NCBI RefSeq assembly: GCF_011207455.1
Contig: NZ_CP048877.1
Span: forward strand, 1,542,576 to 1,606,575
DNA from: Thermosulfuriphilus ammonigenes
GTDB taxonomy: Bacteria > Desulfobacterota > Thermodesulfobacteria > Thermodesulfobacteriales > ST65
Length of the DNA: 64,000 nucleotides
Direction: 5' to 3'
The notes below the pieces were generated by a model that was not told where the DNA came from, searched no databases, and saw only the letters and a program-made list of their open reading frames with translations. Below are positions 9,322 through 18,482 of the stretch, piece after piece (the stretch's first letter is position 1; the number at the start of each line of letters is the position of its first letter). The position numbers were made by a program, and so were the translations under genes.

Positions 9322-10746
9322 TTAATAAGTATTATTGTCTTTTGGCAATAGGCGAAATTTTATTATCTCCTGAGTCTCTGTCTTTACCCGGGCCCTTTCG
9401 GCTGGTCGCAGAGGAAGGACAGCCAGAATCTGTCCCTGACTGACCACTACCGGGTAGAGGTTGCGCCTTTCTCGATCTATTCCGCAGTCAGCCAAGAAAC
9501 GAAAAACTTTTTTCTCTCCCGGGCCCCCCAGAGGGTGGAAGCGGTCCCCGGGGCGGGGAGAGCGGACGGTTATCGGAAAGACCACCTGCCGGGCATCAAG
9601 GATGACCTCTGTCTCTTGGGGATGGTAGAGCCCGTCTTTCTGTCTTTCTACCTGGAGGGTCAGTCCTTCTTTGAGGAGGTAGTGGCCGGGGCCAGGGACC
9701 AGGAGCTCAAAGGGTTGTGGAATTGGTCTTGGGGGCGAAAAAAGAAGCCCTTCTTTGGTCTTTCGGATCCTTAATCTTCCCAGATGGAGGCCTGGTCCGG
9801 GAGAGGAGCTTGCAAAAATATCTTCAATCATCTCTAGATGCCGAAAGCCGGCCTTGGTCTGCGGAGCCAGTTCTCGGATAAGGGCCAGATAAAATCTCCT
9901 TCTGAAAGCCAGGGGTTCGTGAAGGGCTTCCCTCTTGAGAAGGAGTCCTTGATGGCCTTCCCTAAGGTATTTTTTGAGACGTTTCCTGGTCTCTTCCCTT
10001 AAAAATTGTTCCTCTTCGGAGAGGATCTCTGCTGTCTGCCAAAGAGTTTCTTTCATGCGAGGATTGAATCGTTTCTCTAGATAAGGGATCAAATCAAGAC
10101 GAATTCGGTTGCGCAAAAAACGCCGGTCCCTGTTGCTGGGATCCTCACAAAAGGAAAGCCCCCTGGCCTTCAGGTACTCTAGTATTTCCGCCTTAGTTAC
10201 TCCCAGAAGTGGCCGGACAAAAGGATGTCGTCTGGCCGGGATGCCAGCCAAACCTCCTCGTCCCGCCCCCCGGATGAGACGGATAAGAATTTCTTCGGCC
10301 TGGTCGTCATATGTGTGACCTAAGCAGATAAGGTCATACCCTCCTTTTTGGGCCGCAGTTTGGAGGAAACGATAACGCAGTTCCCTGGCTCCTTCTTCCA
10401 GAGAGAGCCCCCTTTGACGACAGAATGTTCTTGTGGCCGCTGCTCCTAAGATGAAAGGTAATTTTCTTTGAACGGCTAAATTTTTGACGAAAAGGGCCTC
10501 CTCCCGGGCCTCAGGCCTAAGACCGTGATGAAAGTGAGCTACTGCCAGCTTTAGATCCCAGGGCTCTTTGAGACGGCAGAGAAGATCAAGCAAGGCTACA
10601 GAATCAGGTCCTCCTGAGACAGCCAGAAGAATTTGATCTTTCGGCCTGAAGAGTTTCTTTTTCCGGATAAAGCCCTTTACTTTTGGAAGAAGATCCACCT
10701 TTAATGAACTATGGCCTCTATGGTTTCTCGGTTGTGCAGAGGCCAA
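9322..10746 (-). CDS. tilS: tRNA(Ile)-lysidine synthase
   Basis: TilS modifies the wobble cytidine of the AUA-reading tRNA-Ile to lysidine. The PP-loop ATPase motif SGGPDSVALLDLL is near the N-terminus and a TilS-type C-terminal domain with SPRPGDRFHPLG follows. The frame as given uses a TTG start at 10746, which overlaps the preceding gene by 46 bases. A GTG at 10698, right behind that gene's stop, is a plausible alternative and would remove 16 residues; neither has a strong ribosome binding site. It shares the operon with the coiled-coil protein upstream. Confidence 0.93.
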   Translation of the reverse strand: MASAQPRNHRGHSSLKVDLLPKVKGFIRKKKLFRPKDQILLAVSGGPDSVALLDLLCRLKEPWDLKLAVAHFHHGLRPEAREEALFVKNLAVQRKLPFILGAAATRTFCRQRGLSLEEGARELRYRFLQTAAQKGGYDLICLGHTYDDQAEEILIRLIRGAGRGGLAGIPARRHPFVRPLLGVTKAEILEYLKARGLSFCEDPSNRDRRFLRNRIRLDLIPYLEKRFNPRMKETLWQTAEILSEEEQFLREETRKRLKKYLREGHQGLLLKREALHEPLAFRRRFYLALIRELAPQTKAGFRHLEMIEDIFASSSPGPGLHLGRLRIRKTKEGLLFSPPRPIPQPFELLVPGPGHYLLKEGLTLQVERQKDGLYHPQETEVILDARQVVFPITVRSPRPGDRFHPLGGPGEKKVFRFLADCGIDRERRNLYPVVVSQGQILAVLPLRPAERARVKTETQEIIKFRLLPKDNNTY

Positions 10747-11426
10747 GCCTCATCGGCCAGTCTCTTAAGCTCCCCCCGGATCTGCGTCAAGGGAGGTAAT
10801 TCTGGAATGTCAGGGAGTTCCTGGGAAGGGGGCTTAAGAGGCGGGATGGCCAGAGATCTTTCCAGCTTCTCCCGGGCTCCCACCTCGCTCATTTCTTCTA
10901 CCAGGCTGGTGCCTGTATTTAGGCGATCAAGCTCCCCCAAAAAGGATAGAATCTCGCTCAGGCTAAAGTTTTCTCCAAAGTGGCGAATTTCTTCATTTAC
11001 CAGGGCTTCATGTCTTTTGAGTTCCGCCAAATCGGTTCTGTAGTGAGAAACATTACGGCGTAATCGCTGATAGATCTCCTGAAGGAGTTTGCGAAAACGT
11101 CCGTGACTGGTAAGACCCCAGACCTTAAGATCCCGAAAAAGACGTCGGCGGATGGTTTTGGATTGGGTGAGGTAGTCGTCATAAAAAATGGGTTCAGAGA
11201 GTCCGATTAGATGGGCAAATTTTTCTATTAGAGACCGGTCCTTGAGCATGATGTAGATACGGCATAGATCAGGGGCAATCTTCTCGTAGATCATTCTTTC
11301 CAGACGACGGGCCTCTTCCTTTAGGGTGGTGATATCTTCCTCAATCATCCGGCGATAGCCGAAGTATCTTTCGGCTATCTCCTTTTTGACCTGAGTCGTT
11401 AGACTTTCAACGATGTCGTTTTCCAT
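10701..11426 (-). CDS. Conserved-looking protein of unknown function, coiled-coil rich
   Basis: I do not recognise a domain in this 241-residue soluble protein. It is helix-rich, with charged heptad-like stretches at about residues 10-60 and 115-165, and a proline-rich tail with repeated short prolines (PPLKPP, PELPPL). There is no signal peptide, membrane segment or metal motif. The gene lies between thioredoxin and tilS on the same strand, 20 bases after the former. Position gives no clear clue to function. Confidence 0.7.
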   Translation of the reverse strand: MENDIVESLTTQVKKEIAERYFGYRRMIEEDITTLKEEARRLERMIYEKIAPDLCRIYIMLKDRSLIEKFAHLIGLSEPIFYDDYLTQSKTIRRRLFRDLKVWGLTSHGRFRKLLQEIYQRLRRNVSHYRTDLAELKRHEALVNEEIRHFGENFSLSEILSFLGELDRLNTGTSLVEEMSEVGAREKLERSLAIPPLKPPSQELPDIPELPPLTQIRGELKRLADEAWPLHNRETIEAIVH

Positions 11427-11446
11427 GGCCTCTCCTTAAGAGGGGT

Positions 11447-11884
11447 TTAACGGAGGTGTCTTTGAAGCCAGAGTCGAAGATCATCTGCTCCAAGGGCACC
11501 GACGATTCGGTCCACCGCTTGACCGTCTTTAAAGAGGATCAGGGTGGGGATAGAGGTTATCCCTAGGTGTCTGGCAAGGTTTGGGTTTTCATCTACATTG
11601 AGTTTGCCCACTCGAAGACGGCCAACAAATTCTTTGGCCAAGCCTTCAAGTAGGGGGGCAATAAGGCGGCATGGTCCGCACCAGGGGGCCCAACAATCCA
11701 GGAGAAAAGGGAGGGGAGAGTCGGTAACCAGTCGGCCAAAGTTGGTCTCTGTAACCACTTCGACTTCTCCTCCTACGGGCAAGGGGGTACGACAGCGACC
11801 ACAGACCGGTCGTTGATGAATCCTCTCCACCGGAAGGCGGTTTTTTACCCCACAGGCAGGACAACGAACAATGATCGTCTCCAT
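11447..11884 (-). CDS. trxC: Thioredoxin with N-terminal zinc ribbon (thioredoxin-2 type)
   Basis: Residues 1-35 hold two CxxC pairs (CPACG and CGRC) that form a zinc ribbon, and the rest is a thioredoxin fold with the redox active site WCGPC and the cis-proline loop ITSIPTL. This layout is that of thioredoxin 2 (TrxC), a cytoplasmic disulfide reductase with a redox-sensitive zinc centre. Length of 145 residues fits. The gene is just three bases from the MFS gene upstream. The symbol is given by architecture; orthology to the E. coli gene is not proven. Confidence 0.9.
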   Translation of the reverse strand: METIIVRCPACGVKNRLPVERIHQRPVCGRCRTPLPVGGEVEVVTETNFGRLVTDSPLPFLLDCWAPWCGPCRLIAPLLEGLAKEFVGRLRVGKLNVDENPNLARHLGITSIPTLILFKDGQAVDRIVGALGADDLRLWLQRHLR

Positions 11885-11887
11885 GGT

Positions 11888-13120
11888 TTATCCCCTCCTG
11901 CTCGGTTCGGGACTTGTGTGCCAGCGATATATCAATGCCAGCGGAATCAGGCCCAAAGTAATCAAGCCAGATATGGCCAGAGGTGTTCCGTAACCGTATC
12001 TTTCTCCCAGAGGTCCGAAGATAAGAGAACCGATGAAGGACCCCAACATGATAGAGAAGGTAATTAATCCGGCGTTTCCTCCTATGCGTTCGATCCGAAA
12101 CAATCTGGCTATCCCCACATAGGATACCACGGCAATGAATCCGTCTCCCAGACCATGGACAAGTCGAAAGGCCAAGGAGATAGGCACCTGAGGCCAGACC
12201 ATTCCGATGTGGCCTACGCCGGAGGCAAAAAGTCCGGCTAAGGCCAGATGTTCGATAGCCAGGCCGCGATGAAGTAGCAATCCTCCTCCGACGGAGGCCA
12301 ACCCTACGGTGGCAAACTCAGCGGACATATAAAGCCCCATTCCGGTAAGGGAAAGACCGAGGCTTTTGCGTAAAAATAAACCATAACTGGTAAACTCCGC
12401 TCCCCAATGGAGATAAAAAAGCAATAGCCAGAGGGCGAAGAAGACCACCGGTCGCCGGACAAAATCTTCCTGATAGGTGATTATTCGAAAGCGAACCGGA
12501 GTTGTTCGCGGTAGCCAAGGATAGAAGGCCAGCAGGAGGAGATAAAATCCGGCCACCGTCTTCAAGGTAAACACGAAGTCCAGTCGATCAAGGAGGACTC
12601 CTCCAAGGATTCCTCCCAGGGTAAACCCGGCCATTCGAGACCCGTTAAAGATACCAAAGCTTTTGCCTGTTCGTTCGGAAACAGTCTTAAAAAGGAGGGC
12701 GTCAAGGGCAATACGAAAGAGATTAAGCCCCAGGCCATAGATTAGAAAGGCCAAAAAATAGACAGTAAAGTGGCTTACTTGGGCCTGAAGGTAGATGGCC
12801 CCTCCAAGAAGAAGTAGAGCCAGAGCCACTAAATCGCGAGCCTTGAGGCGATCACTAGCCAGCCCAAAAGGGAAGGCGGTAATCAAGGTAGTGACACTCA
12901 GGGCCCCATAGAGGAGCCCTATCTGTTGACCAGAAAACCCCAGTTTGCCCTTAAGGTAAACGGGCATAAAAAAGTGCACGGTAGAGATGGCCAAGGCAGC
13001 AAGGGCCGATAATCCGGGAATAACGAGCATAGGGGAAGGGGGTGCAGATATCTTAGACAAAAGTTCTTCCTGAAGCTGATGTTTTTCCAAGGAAATACCC
13101 GGCCGCAGAGAGACTGTCAA
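11888..13120 (-). CDS. Major facilitator superfamily permease
   Basis: The 410-residue protein has about twelve hydrophobic segments and the MFS loop signature between helices 2 and 3 (FPFGLASDRLKARD). A hydrophilic N-terminal stretch of about 35 residues precedes the first helix. The substrate cannot be read from the sequence. It is divergent from the small membrane protein at 13170 and upstream of thioredoxin. Confidence 0.85.
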   Translation of the reverse strand: MTVSLRPGISLEKHQLQEELLSKISAPPSPMLVIPGLSALAALAISTVHFFMPVYLKGKLGFSGQQIGLLYGALSVTTLITAFPFGLASDRLKARDLVALALLLLGGAIYLQAQVSHFTVYFLAFLIYGLGLNLFRIALDALLFKTVSERTGKSFGIFNGSRMAGFTLGGILGGVLLDRLDFVFTLKTVAGFYLLLLAFYPWLPRTTPVRFRIITYQEDFVRRPVVFFALWLLLFYLHWGAEFTSYGLFLRKSLGLSLTGMGLYMSAEFATVGLASVGGGLLLHRGLAIEHLALAGLFASGVGHIGMVWPQVPISLAFRLVHGLGDGFIAVVSYVGIARLFRIERIGGNAGLITFSIMLGSFIGSLIFGPLGERYGYGTPLAISGLITLGLIPLALIYRWHTSPEPSRRG

Positions 13121-13169
13121 ACCAACTCAGGTCTTGATTTGTCTCCTGGTAGGATTTACTCTGCAAGAT

Positions 13170-13457
13170 ATGTTTAGGATGATTAATCTCCGGTCTCTAT
13201 GGCAAGAGGCACGAATGATTCTGTCTCTGGTGGCCTCACTGGCGATAGCCATATTTTTTATAATCGTCAGTTTTCCCTTTATCTTAGCTTCTTTAGTCGC
13301 TGTCGCCGGGCTAGGGCTTTACTTTTACTGGCGGATAAGACGTCTTATAGATAAAGCCGAGCGCTCCTTTGAGCAGATCCTTCAGGAGGAAGAAGGCGAG
13401 ATCATTGATGTCGAGTGCAGTCAGGAGCCCCCAGAGCATCTCTCGTTGCCCCGTTAA
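13170..13457 (+). CDS. Small membrane protein of unknown function
   Basis: About 95 residues with two adjacent hydrophobic segments (MILSLVASLAIAIFFIIVSF and ILASLVAVAGLGLYFYW) and an acidic, cytoplasm-like tail (QILQEEEGEIIDVE). I chose the ATG at 13170; a TTG at 13134 is in frame but only 13 bases from the divergent MFS start. The 3' end overlaps the frame of the next gene by up to 89 bases. No family recognised. Confidence 0.6.
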   Translation: MFRMINLRSLWQEARMILSLVASLAIAIFFIIVSFPFILASLVAVAGLGLYFYWRIRRLIDKAERSFEQILQEEEGEIIDVECSQEPPEHLSLPR

Positions 13458-15003
13458 GAGACTTGATCCTCTCATAAGAAGGCTATCTCTGAAATTAACT
13501 CCTCCAAGTCTTGAGGATAATCGCTCCCCAGAGGCTCGATTAAGGGCTGCCGTGGCCCAGCTTTTAGGGGAGGTGCCCGAACTCCCTCTTCCAATTCTCC
13601 AGAGTCTGCCACCCGTCTTAAATAGAGATTGGTGTCCGGTGGTGGACTGCCTTTTTGATGGTCGGTGGCATGTAGTAGCCATCCACGGAGAATCTCCTCC
13701 CCCTCCTTTGGGTTTAGCTATAGATTTGGGAAGCACCACGGTGGTTTTTTATCTGGTTGATCTTTCTTCGGGAGAAGTTGTCCATCAACGTTCGGCTTTA
13801 AATCCACAGGTAAAATATGGTGAGGATATTCTTACTCGACTCCATCTGGCCTCCAAAAAGGAAGGCCTGGAGAGGATTCATCACCTAACCATAGAATTTC
13901 TTAACCGAGAGATTCTTTCTCTGGCCGAAGGGGTGGGTTATCGCCCGCAAGACATTTCTATTCTTGCCCTGGCTGGGAATACGACCATGACCCACTTCTT
14001 TCTGAACCTTGATCCCTCGATGATCTTTCGGGAGCCATATGTTCCCCTGGCTAACCGGTTTGATTTCTTTCCTGCCAAGGATCTGGCTCTTGAGCTCTCC
14101 CCTCTGGCAAAGGTCTATGTTTTTCCCAATGCCGGCAGCTACTTTGGGGGAGATCTTATCGCTGGGATTCTGGCCTCGGGGATGCACCGCCACCCTGGCC
14201 TTAACTTTTTGGTGGATGTGGGGACCAACGCCGAGGTGGTCTTGGGTAATCAGGATTTTCTGGTGGCCTGTGCTGGGGCCGCCGGCCCGGCGCTTGAGGG
14301 CGGAATTCTTACCTGCGGTATGCGGGCCAGAAAGGGAGCCATCGAGCGGGTTCGGATCGACCCCGAAAGTCTCCAGGTGAACTATAAGGTGATTGGGGAT
14401 GTTCCTCCGGAGGGGCTTTGTGGTTCGGGAATTATTGATCTTTTAGCCCAGATGTTCCTGGCCGGTCTGGTGGATCAGCGAGGACGCTTGATGATCGAGA
14501 AAGATCCTTCCCGGATGGTAGAGATTGATGGCCAACGGGCTTATGTGGTTGTCTTTCCTGAGGAGACATCCCATGGTCAACCTATCTACATTACCGAGGC
14601 CGACATTAAGAATCTTATCCGTTCAAAGGGAGCCATGTACACCATTCTTACGGTGGTCTGTCGCAGTGTGGGGGTTTCTTTTGAGGACATTGAAAATTTT
14701 TATGTGGCTGGAGCCTTTGGAAATTATATAGACCCTGAGGCGGCAGTAATTATTGGCATGCTACCCGATATTCCCCTCTCGCGTTTTCAACCTTTGGGAA
14801 ATGCTGCCGGCCAGGGCGCTATTTGCCTTCTGCTTAATCGCCAAGCTTTAGGCGAGATTGATGAAATCCTCAAAAAATTGACCTATCTAGAAATGAATGT
14901 TCGCGGAGAATTTATGCAACTTTTAACGGGGGCTCTCTTTATCCCCCACACAGACCCAAATCTTTTCCCCTCGGTAAAGGCCAAGCTGGGCAGCCGGGGT
15001 TAG
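13369..15003 (+). CDS. ASKHA-fold activator resembling RACo (corrinoid protein reductive activator), without the 2Fe-2S domain
   Basis: The protein matches the DUF4445/RACo family: a linker with PPSLEDNRS, then the ATPase fold with phosphate loop AIDLGSTTVVFYLVD, LAGNTTMTHFFL, VDVGTNAEVVLG and GLCGSGIIDL. RACo proteins use ATP to drive reduction of cob(II)alamin in corrinoid iron-sulfur proteins to the active cob(I) state. Family members normally start with a plant-type 2Fe-2S ferredoxin domain; here there is no room for one, since the conserved linker begins close to the start. The frame opens with TTG at 13369 inside the preceding gene, so the exact start is uncertain. No corrinoid methyltransferase lies next to it. 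Its stop overlaps the convergent gene by four bases. Confidence 0.8.
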   Translation: MSRSFRRKKARSLMSSAVRSPQSISRCPVKRLDPLIRRLSLKLTPPSLEDNRSPEARLRAAVAQLLGEVPELPLPILQSLPPVLNRDWCPVVDCLFDGRWHVVAIHGESPPPPLGLAIDLGSTTVVFYLVDLSSGEVVHQRSALNPQVKYGEDILTRLHLASKKEGLERIHHLTIEFLNREILSLAEGVGYRPQDISILALAGNTTMTHFFLNLDPSMIFREPYVPLANRFDFFPAKDLALELSPLAKVYVFPNAGSYFGGDLIAGILASGMHRHPGLNFLVDVGTNAEVVLGNQDFLVACAGAAGPALEGGILTCGMRARKGAIERVRIDPESLQVNYKVIGDVPPEGLCGSGIIDLLAQMFLAGLVDQRGRLMIEKDPSRMVEIDGQRAYVVVFPEETSHGQPIYITEADIKNLIRSKGAMYTILTVVCRSVGVSFEDIENFYVAGAFGNYIDPEAAVIIGMLPDIPLSRFQPLGNAAGQGAICLLLNRQALGEIDEILKKLTYLEMNVRGEFMQLLTGALFIPHTDPNLFPSVKAKLGSRG

Positions 15004-15224
15004 CGACGATTAAGCAGAGAGAGAATTAAAGTTAAGATGATACTTATGATAATCGATGTGGCCAGAGGAAAATAAAAGGTAAAATTATCCTTTTTGATGT
15101 ATATATCTCCTGGCAATCTTCCGATATAAGGGATTTTAGCCCCGAATATAAGAATCAGGCCTATAACTACCAAAATAACACCAAATAGAAGCAGCAGCTT
15201 TCCTAACCCTTCAAGAGGGCTCAT
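15000..15224 (-). CDS. DUF2905-type small membrane protein
   Basis: A 74-residue protein with two membrane helices and the family hallmark PYIGRLPGDIYIKKDNFTFYFPLATS between them. Function is unknown; members are usually encoded next to RNA-modification genes. Its start overlaps the queH stop (ATGA), so it is translationally coupled to queH. Confidence 0.85.
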   Translation of the reverse strand: MSPLEGLGKLLLLFGVILVVIGLILIFGAKIPYIGRLPGDIYIKKDNFTFYFPLATSIIISIILTLILSLLNRR

Positions 15225-15772
15225 GCCTGGCCTCCTTTTTTGAGCTTTTTGTCATAGCGCTCCTGTTCGCTGAAAATACAACCGCAGTAAGACTGAAGGT
15301 ATATCCCCATTTTCCGGGCCTGCCTCTGCCCCGCTGGCCATCCCTGGCGGAAATCTCGGTAGATGAAAGTTAGCCCATAACGATAGGCTAAGTCCTGGCC
15401 GATTCGCTGTATAAGATTATGCCGCTGATAACGGCTGTAAAGAAGGGTGGTACTGAAGGCCGAAAACCTCAGCTCTTTGGCCTTTTGGGCCGTGGCCTCA
15501 AGGCGAAGGAGGTAGCAGGCCCAGCAACGTTGCTCCTCCTGGAAGATCACCCGTCGCAGGTATTCCCTCAAACCGTAGTTGGTTTCGGCAATCAGAGAGA
15601 GCTTTAGCTCTTCGGCCATCTGGCGCATGGCCTGGAGACGACGGCGGAACTCCCGGAAGGGGTGGATATTTGGGTTATAAAAATAGGCTACCGCTTCAAG
15701 GCCTTCTTCTCTCAGGGCCTTTACCGGATAAAAGCTACAGGGACCGCAGCAGCAATGAAGGAGGAGTTTCAC
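15221..15772 (-). CDS. queH: Epoxyqueuosine reductase QueH
   Basis: QueH performs the last step of queuosine synthesis in tRNA, reduction of epoxyqueuosine, as an alternative to the cobalamin enzyme QueG. The sequence carries the N-terminal CCCGPC motif, a CWACYLLRLE stretch and the C-terminal YCGCIFSEQERY, which supply the ligands of the iron-sulfur and metal sites in this family. Length of 183 residues fits. It forms an operon with the DUF2905 gene. Confidence 0.92.
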   Translation of the reverse strand: MKLLLHCCCGPCSFYPVKALREEGLEAVAYFYNPNIHPFREFRRRLQAMRQMAEELKLSLIAETNYGLREYLRRVIFQEEQRCWACYLLRLEATAQKAKELRFSAFSTTLLYSRYQRHNLIQRIGQDLAYRYGLTFIYRDFRQGWPAGQRQARKMGIYLQSYCGCIFSEQERYDKKLKKGGQA

Positions 15773-15795
15773 AGTTACAAAATAGCTAAATCCTT

Positions 15796-17229
15796 CTAGG
15801 GGGCCAAGTGGATAGGAGGGCCTTGGGTCTTGGGCAGGCAGATTTTTATACAGGCCCCCGGAAGTTCTCCCTGGCAGATATCGATAATTCCTCGATGAAT
15901 AGTGGTGATGAAGAAGGCCTCGGTGAGTCCCAACCCTAGAGAGGCTGGTTTGGTAGTATAAAAGGGTTCGAAAACTCGGCCCTCTTCCCCTGAGGGAAGC
16001 CCGGGTCCGCTGTCCATGATTAAGATGCAGGTAAAACCCCGGTCGTGTTGGACCTTGATGCGGATCTTTCCCCCATTGGGCATAGCCTCAACGGCATTTT
16101 CTATTATCCGCCAGAAGAGTCGTTCAAGTAGCCCCTCTTCTCCGTATGTTTTGAGGTCATCTTGAGGCATTAGAAGCTCCAGCTGAAATTCGCCATCAAG
16201 AGAGACCTTGTGGATCTGCTCCACTCCCCTTTTGATGAGGGCGGCCAGATCTACCTCTCGAAAACGGATGTCTTCTCCCCGTAGGAGAGAGACCGAACGG
16301 GCGCTTTCTTTAAGAAAATCCTCGATTCGTTCTACCTCTCGGCAGATGGTTTCAAAATAGGGCCACAGAGGATCATCTCGACGAATTTTCTGAATAAGCC
16401 GGCGGGAAAACCCACCGATAACCATCAGAGGGTTGCGAAGGTTATGGGCCAGACCATCGACAAGGTTAATCAAAGCGGTCAGAATCTCCAGGCGTTCATT
16501 GCGAAGCCGGAGATCGGGCAGCTGGCTAACGTCTCTTATCACTAGAAGGGCCTCACCGGGAGCAATAGTCTTAATGAGGACGTGGCCATGGAAGACCTGC
16601 CCCCCTCGTCCTAGAAAGCGGATGAGATCCTGGGTGTTGGCTCCGGCTCCGGCCAATCTCACCAGAGAACCGATATCGTCAGGGGAAAGATCGGTGATCT
16701 TCTTGCCTTTAAGAGTCTCCGAAGGGATCCCGAATAATTGAGCGGCATAGGGGTTAGCGTAACGAATGACACCTTCTTTTACTCGTAAAACGGCCTCTTC
16801 AATGTTCTCCAAGACAAAGGCCAGCTCCTCTTCTATCCGCGATATCCTTTCCTTAAGAGAGTCGGCCTCTCGTCTGGTGGCTTCCTGGAGGGCAAACCGT
16901 TTTATTATCTCTGAAAGACTATCCAAATTTATGCCCGGAGGCAGGCAGAGATCGGCTCCGGCCAGGAGGAGGGGTGCCATTTTTTCTGGGGGAATGTCGA
17001 TCAAGACACTCAGGGGTTCGGCTTCGGTAAGGGCTAACATCCGGACGATTTCTCCGGCCGTCAGCCCGGCGAACTCCTCACCGGCAATAAAGACCAACGG
17101 CCATTCTCGAAGGCCATCAAACATGGCCTCTAAATCATTTACTGCGGCTGCCTCAAGGCCACTGTCCACCAGAGAGCTGGCCAGCTTGAGGGAGTGGGCA
17201 TAGTCCTTTAAGGCTACTAAAATTTGCAT
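15796..17229 (-). CDS. PAS-domain sensor histidine kinase
   Basis: Order of parts: an N-terminal receiver-like fold (about residues 1-115) that lacks an evident phospho-acceptor Asp in the usual place, a coiled linker, a PAS domain (about 130-235), a dimerisation domain with H-box DGLAHNLRNPLMVIGG, and a HATPase_c domain with N-box IIENAVEAMP, G1 DSGPGLP and G2 GLGLTEAF. There is no membrane segment, so it senses an internal cue. It follows the HDOD gene with no gap (stop and start are adjacent), which suggests the two act in one signalling pathway. No response regulator is encoded beside it. Confidence 0.88.
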   Translation of the reverse strand: MQILVALKDYAHSLKLASSLVDSGLEAAAVNDLEAMFDGLREWPLVFIAGEEFAGLTAGEIVRMLALTEAEPLSVLIDIPPEKMAPLLLAGADLCLPPGINLDSLSEIIKRFALQEATRREADSLKERISRIEEELAFVLENIEEAVLRVKEGVIRYANPYAAQLFGIPSETLKGKKITDLSPDDIGSLVRLAGAGANTQDLIRFLGRGGQVFHGHVLIKTIAPGEALLVIRDVSQLPDLRLRNERLEILTALINLVDGLAHNLRNPLMVIGGFSRRLIQKIRRDDPLWPYFETICREVERIEDFLKESARSVSLLRGEDIRFREVDLAALIKRGVEQIHKVSLDGEFQLELLMPQDDLKTYGEEGLLERLFWRIIENAVEAMPNGGKIRIKVQHDRGFTCILIMDSGPGLPSGEEGRVFEPFYTTKPASLGLGLTEAFFITTIHRGIIDICQGELPGACIKICLPKTQGPPIHLAP

Positions 17230-17982
17230 TTATTGATCCTGTTCTATTTGGGAAATAATCTTTTGTCCCGCGTCACTTAGCTGGCCGGTATTCAGGGCCT
17301 CATCGGTTTCCCTTACCAGGCCGGCAACCCCTTCTTGACTCAGATGGTGATTCTTGATGGCCTCAACCAGTACAGGAGGTAGCTGCCAGAATTCGGCCAA
17401 AAGCCCCCCGGCCTCGGCGTGATCCAGGTGAAAAAGCTCCCTTTCCGCCTGTTGAAGGGCTGGTCCCCAGAGCCCCTGCCCCCTTAATCGCTGGTAGCTT
17501 TCTTTGAAGGTAATCTTGAGAACCAACTTTCCAATATCATGAAGGAGCCCGGCTGTATAGGCCAGAGAGGGGTCGATCTCACCAGATCTTAATTCACTTA
17601 GGGTGGCTACCTTAAGGGCGTGCAGAAATAGGTCTTCTTCGCTAAGAAGGGTCTTTCGAAGGGAAAGTCTTAAGGCCAGATGTCGAATCTCGTTTATCCC
17701 CAACAGGGCCACTGCCTGGCGTAGGGAATAAACCTTGCGAGGCAGGCCATAATAGGCGGAATTTACCTGCTTGAGGATCATAGCTGAAAGAGCTTGGTCC
17801 CTCTCAATGATCTGACCTATATCCCGGACGGAGCTCTCGGGATTGGCCAGTTTTTGTAAAAGTTCTAGGATACTAGACGGAAGAGGGGGGATCTTCTGGC
17901 AAATCTTAATAATCAGTTTGACAGCTTCTGGGGTCCTTTGACCGTTCTGGAGTGCCTGTAAGGAATTTTTTTTGTTGATCAT
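17230..17982 (-). CDS. HDOD domain protein
   Basis: The protein has the HDOD signature: PPLPSSILELLQKLANPESS, RDQALSAMILKQVNSAYYG, LRQAVALLGINEIRHLAL and AGLLHDIGKLVL. HDOD proteins are regulatory relatives of HD phosphohydrolases that bind signalling partners or nucleotides. The gene is directly fused in transcription to the PAS kinase that follows. A second HDOD gene is at 53565. Confidence 0.88.
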   Translation of the reverse strand: MINKKNSLQALQNGQRTPEAVKLIIKICQKIPPLPSSILELLQKLANPESSVRDIGQIIERDQALSAMILKQVNSAYYGLPRKVYSLRQAVALLGINEIRHLALRLSLRKTLLSEEDLFLHALKVATLSELRSGEIDPSLAYTAGLLHDIGKLVLKITFKESYQRLRGQGLWGPALQQAERELFHLDHAEAGGLLAEFWQLPPVLVEAIKNHHLSQEGVAGLVRETDEALNTGQLSDAGQKIISQIEQDQ

Positions 17983-18223
17983 TTTTCTTATTTAAAGGGC
18001 TTTGTTTGTATTTTTAATCGACTTTTTATCTCTTTGGCCTTAAGGAGCCTCCCTTTTCACTTTAAGGAAGAGGCCTCTATAAGGTCTCTTGACCTTCCCT
18101 CGAAACAATTTTCTTCAAGTTAAAGCTAATGGCAATTAATGATGTTGCTTCTCAGTTTACTTTGCTTTATATTGTTTCTTGTGCAATAGTTTCGCATCAA
18201 CCTAGCTTTGGGAGGGGGAAGTT
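17983..18223. other. Intergenic region between HDOD gene and DUF5320-like gene
   Basis: This 241-base AT-rich stretch separates two divergent genes and must hold both promoters. I see no clean -35/-10 pair that I would defend, no tRNA and no long dyad. The ribosome binding site GGGAGGGGG lies immediately before the ATG at 18224. Confidence 0.5.
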
Positions 18224-18445
18224 ATGGTTAGAAAAAGATTACGCTCCGGTTTGGGGCCCTGTGGCCGGGCCCTTGGTCCTTCTTGGGGGTCAGGAAGAAA
18301 TCGAGAAAGATGGCGTTGCCGAGGAAACCGTGGGGATATCTGCTCGCGGAGGCAGGGTCTTGAGATCCGGGTGGAGAGGCTTCGTCGTAAGCTCCGTACC
18401 TTGGAGGAACTTTTAAAGAAGGAGGAAGAGAGTCCTTCCTATTGA
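18224..18445 (+). CDS. Small DUF5320-like protein
   Basis: The 73-residue protein has a glycine- and arginine-rich N-terminal half with the pattern SGLGPCGRALGPSWGSGRN and a C-terminal coiled helix (VERLRRKLRTLEELLKKEEE). This two-part design is that of small DUF5320 proteins often encoded near iron-molybdenum cofactor-like metal proteins in anaerobes. The start has a strong ribosome binding site (GGGAGGGGG, five bases before ATG). An overlapping frame from 18129 is longer but has no such composition and is rejected. Function is unknown; assignment is by composition. Confidence 0.6.
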   Translation: MVRKRLRSGLGPCGRALGPSWGSGRNRERWRCRGNRGDICSRRQGLEIRVERLRRKLRTLEELLKKEEESPSY

Positions 18446-18482
18446 CGAATGCGGCGGTAGGTTTTATTAATAAGCCCTGGCT

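Noticed and set aside
18129-18416. 95-residue frame upstream of tRNA-Asn
   Set aside because: It overlaps the DUF5320-like frame at 18224, which has a better ribosome binding site and recognisable composition.
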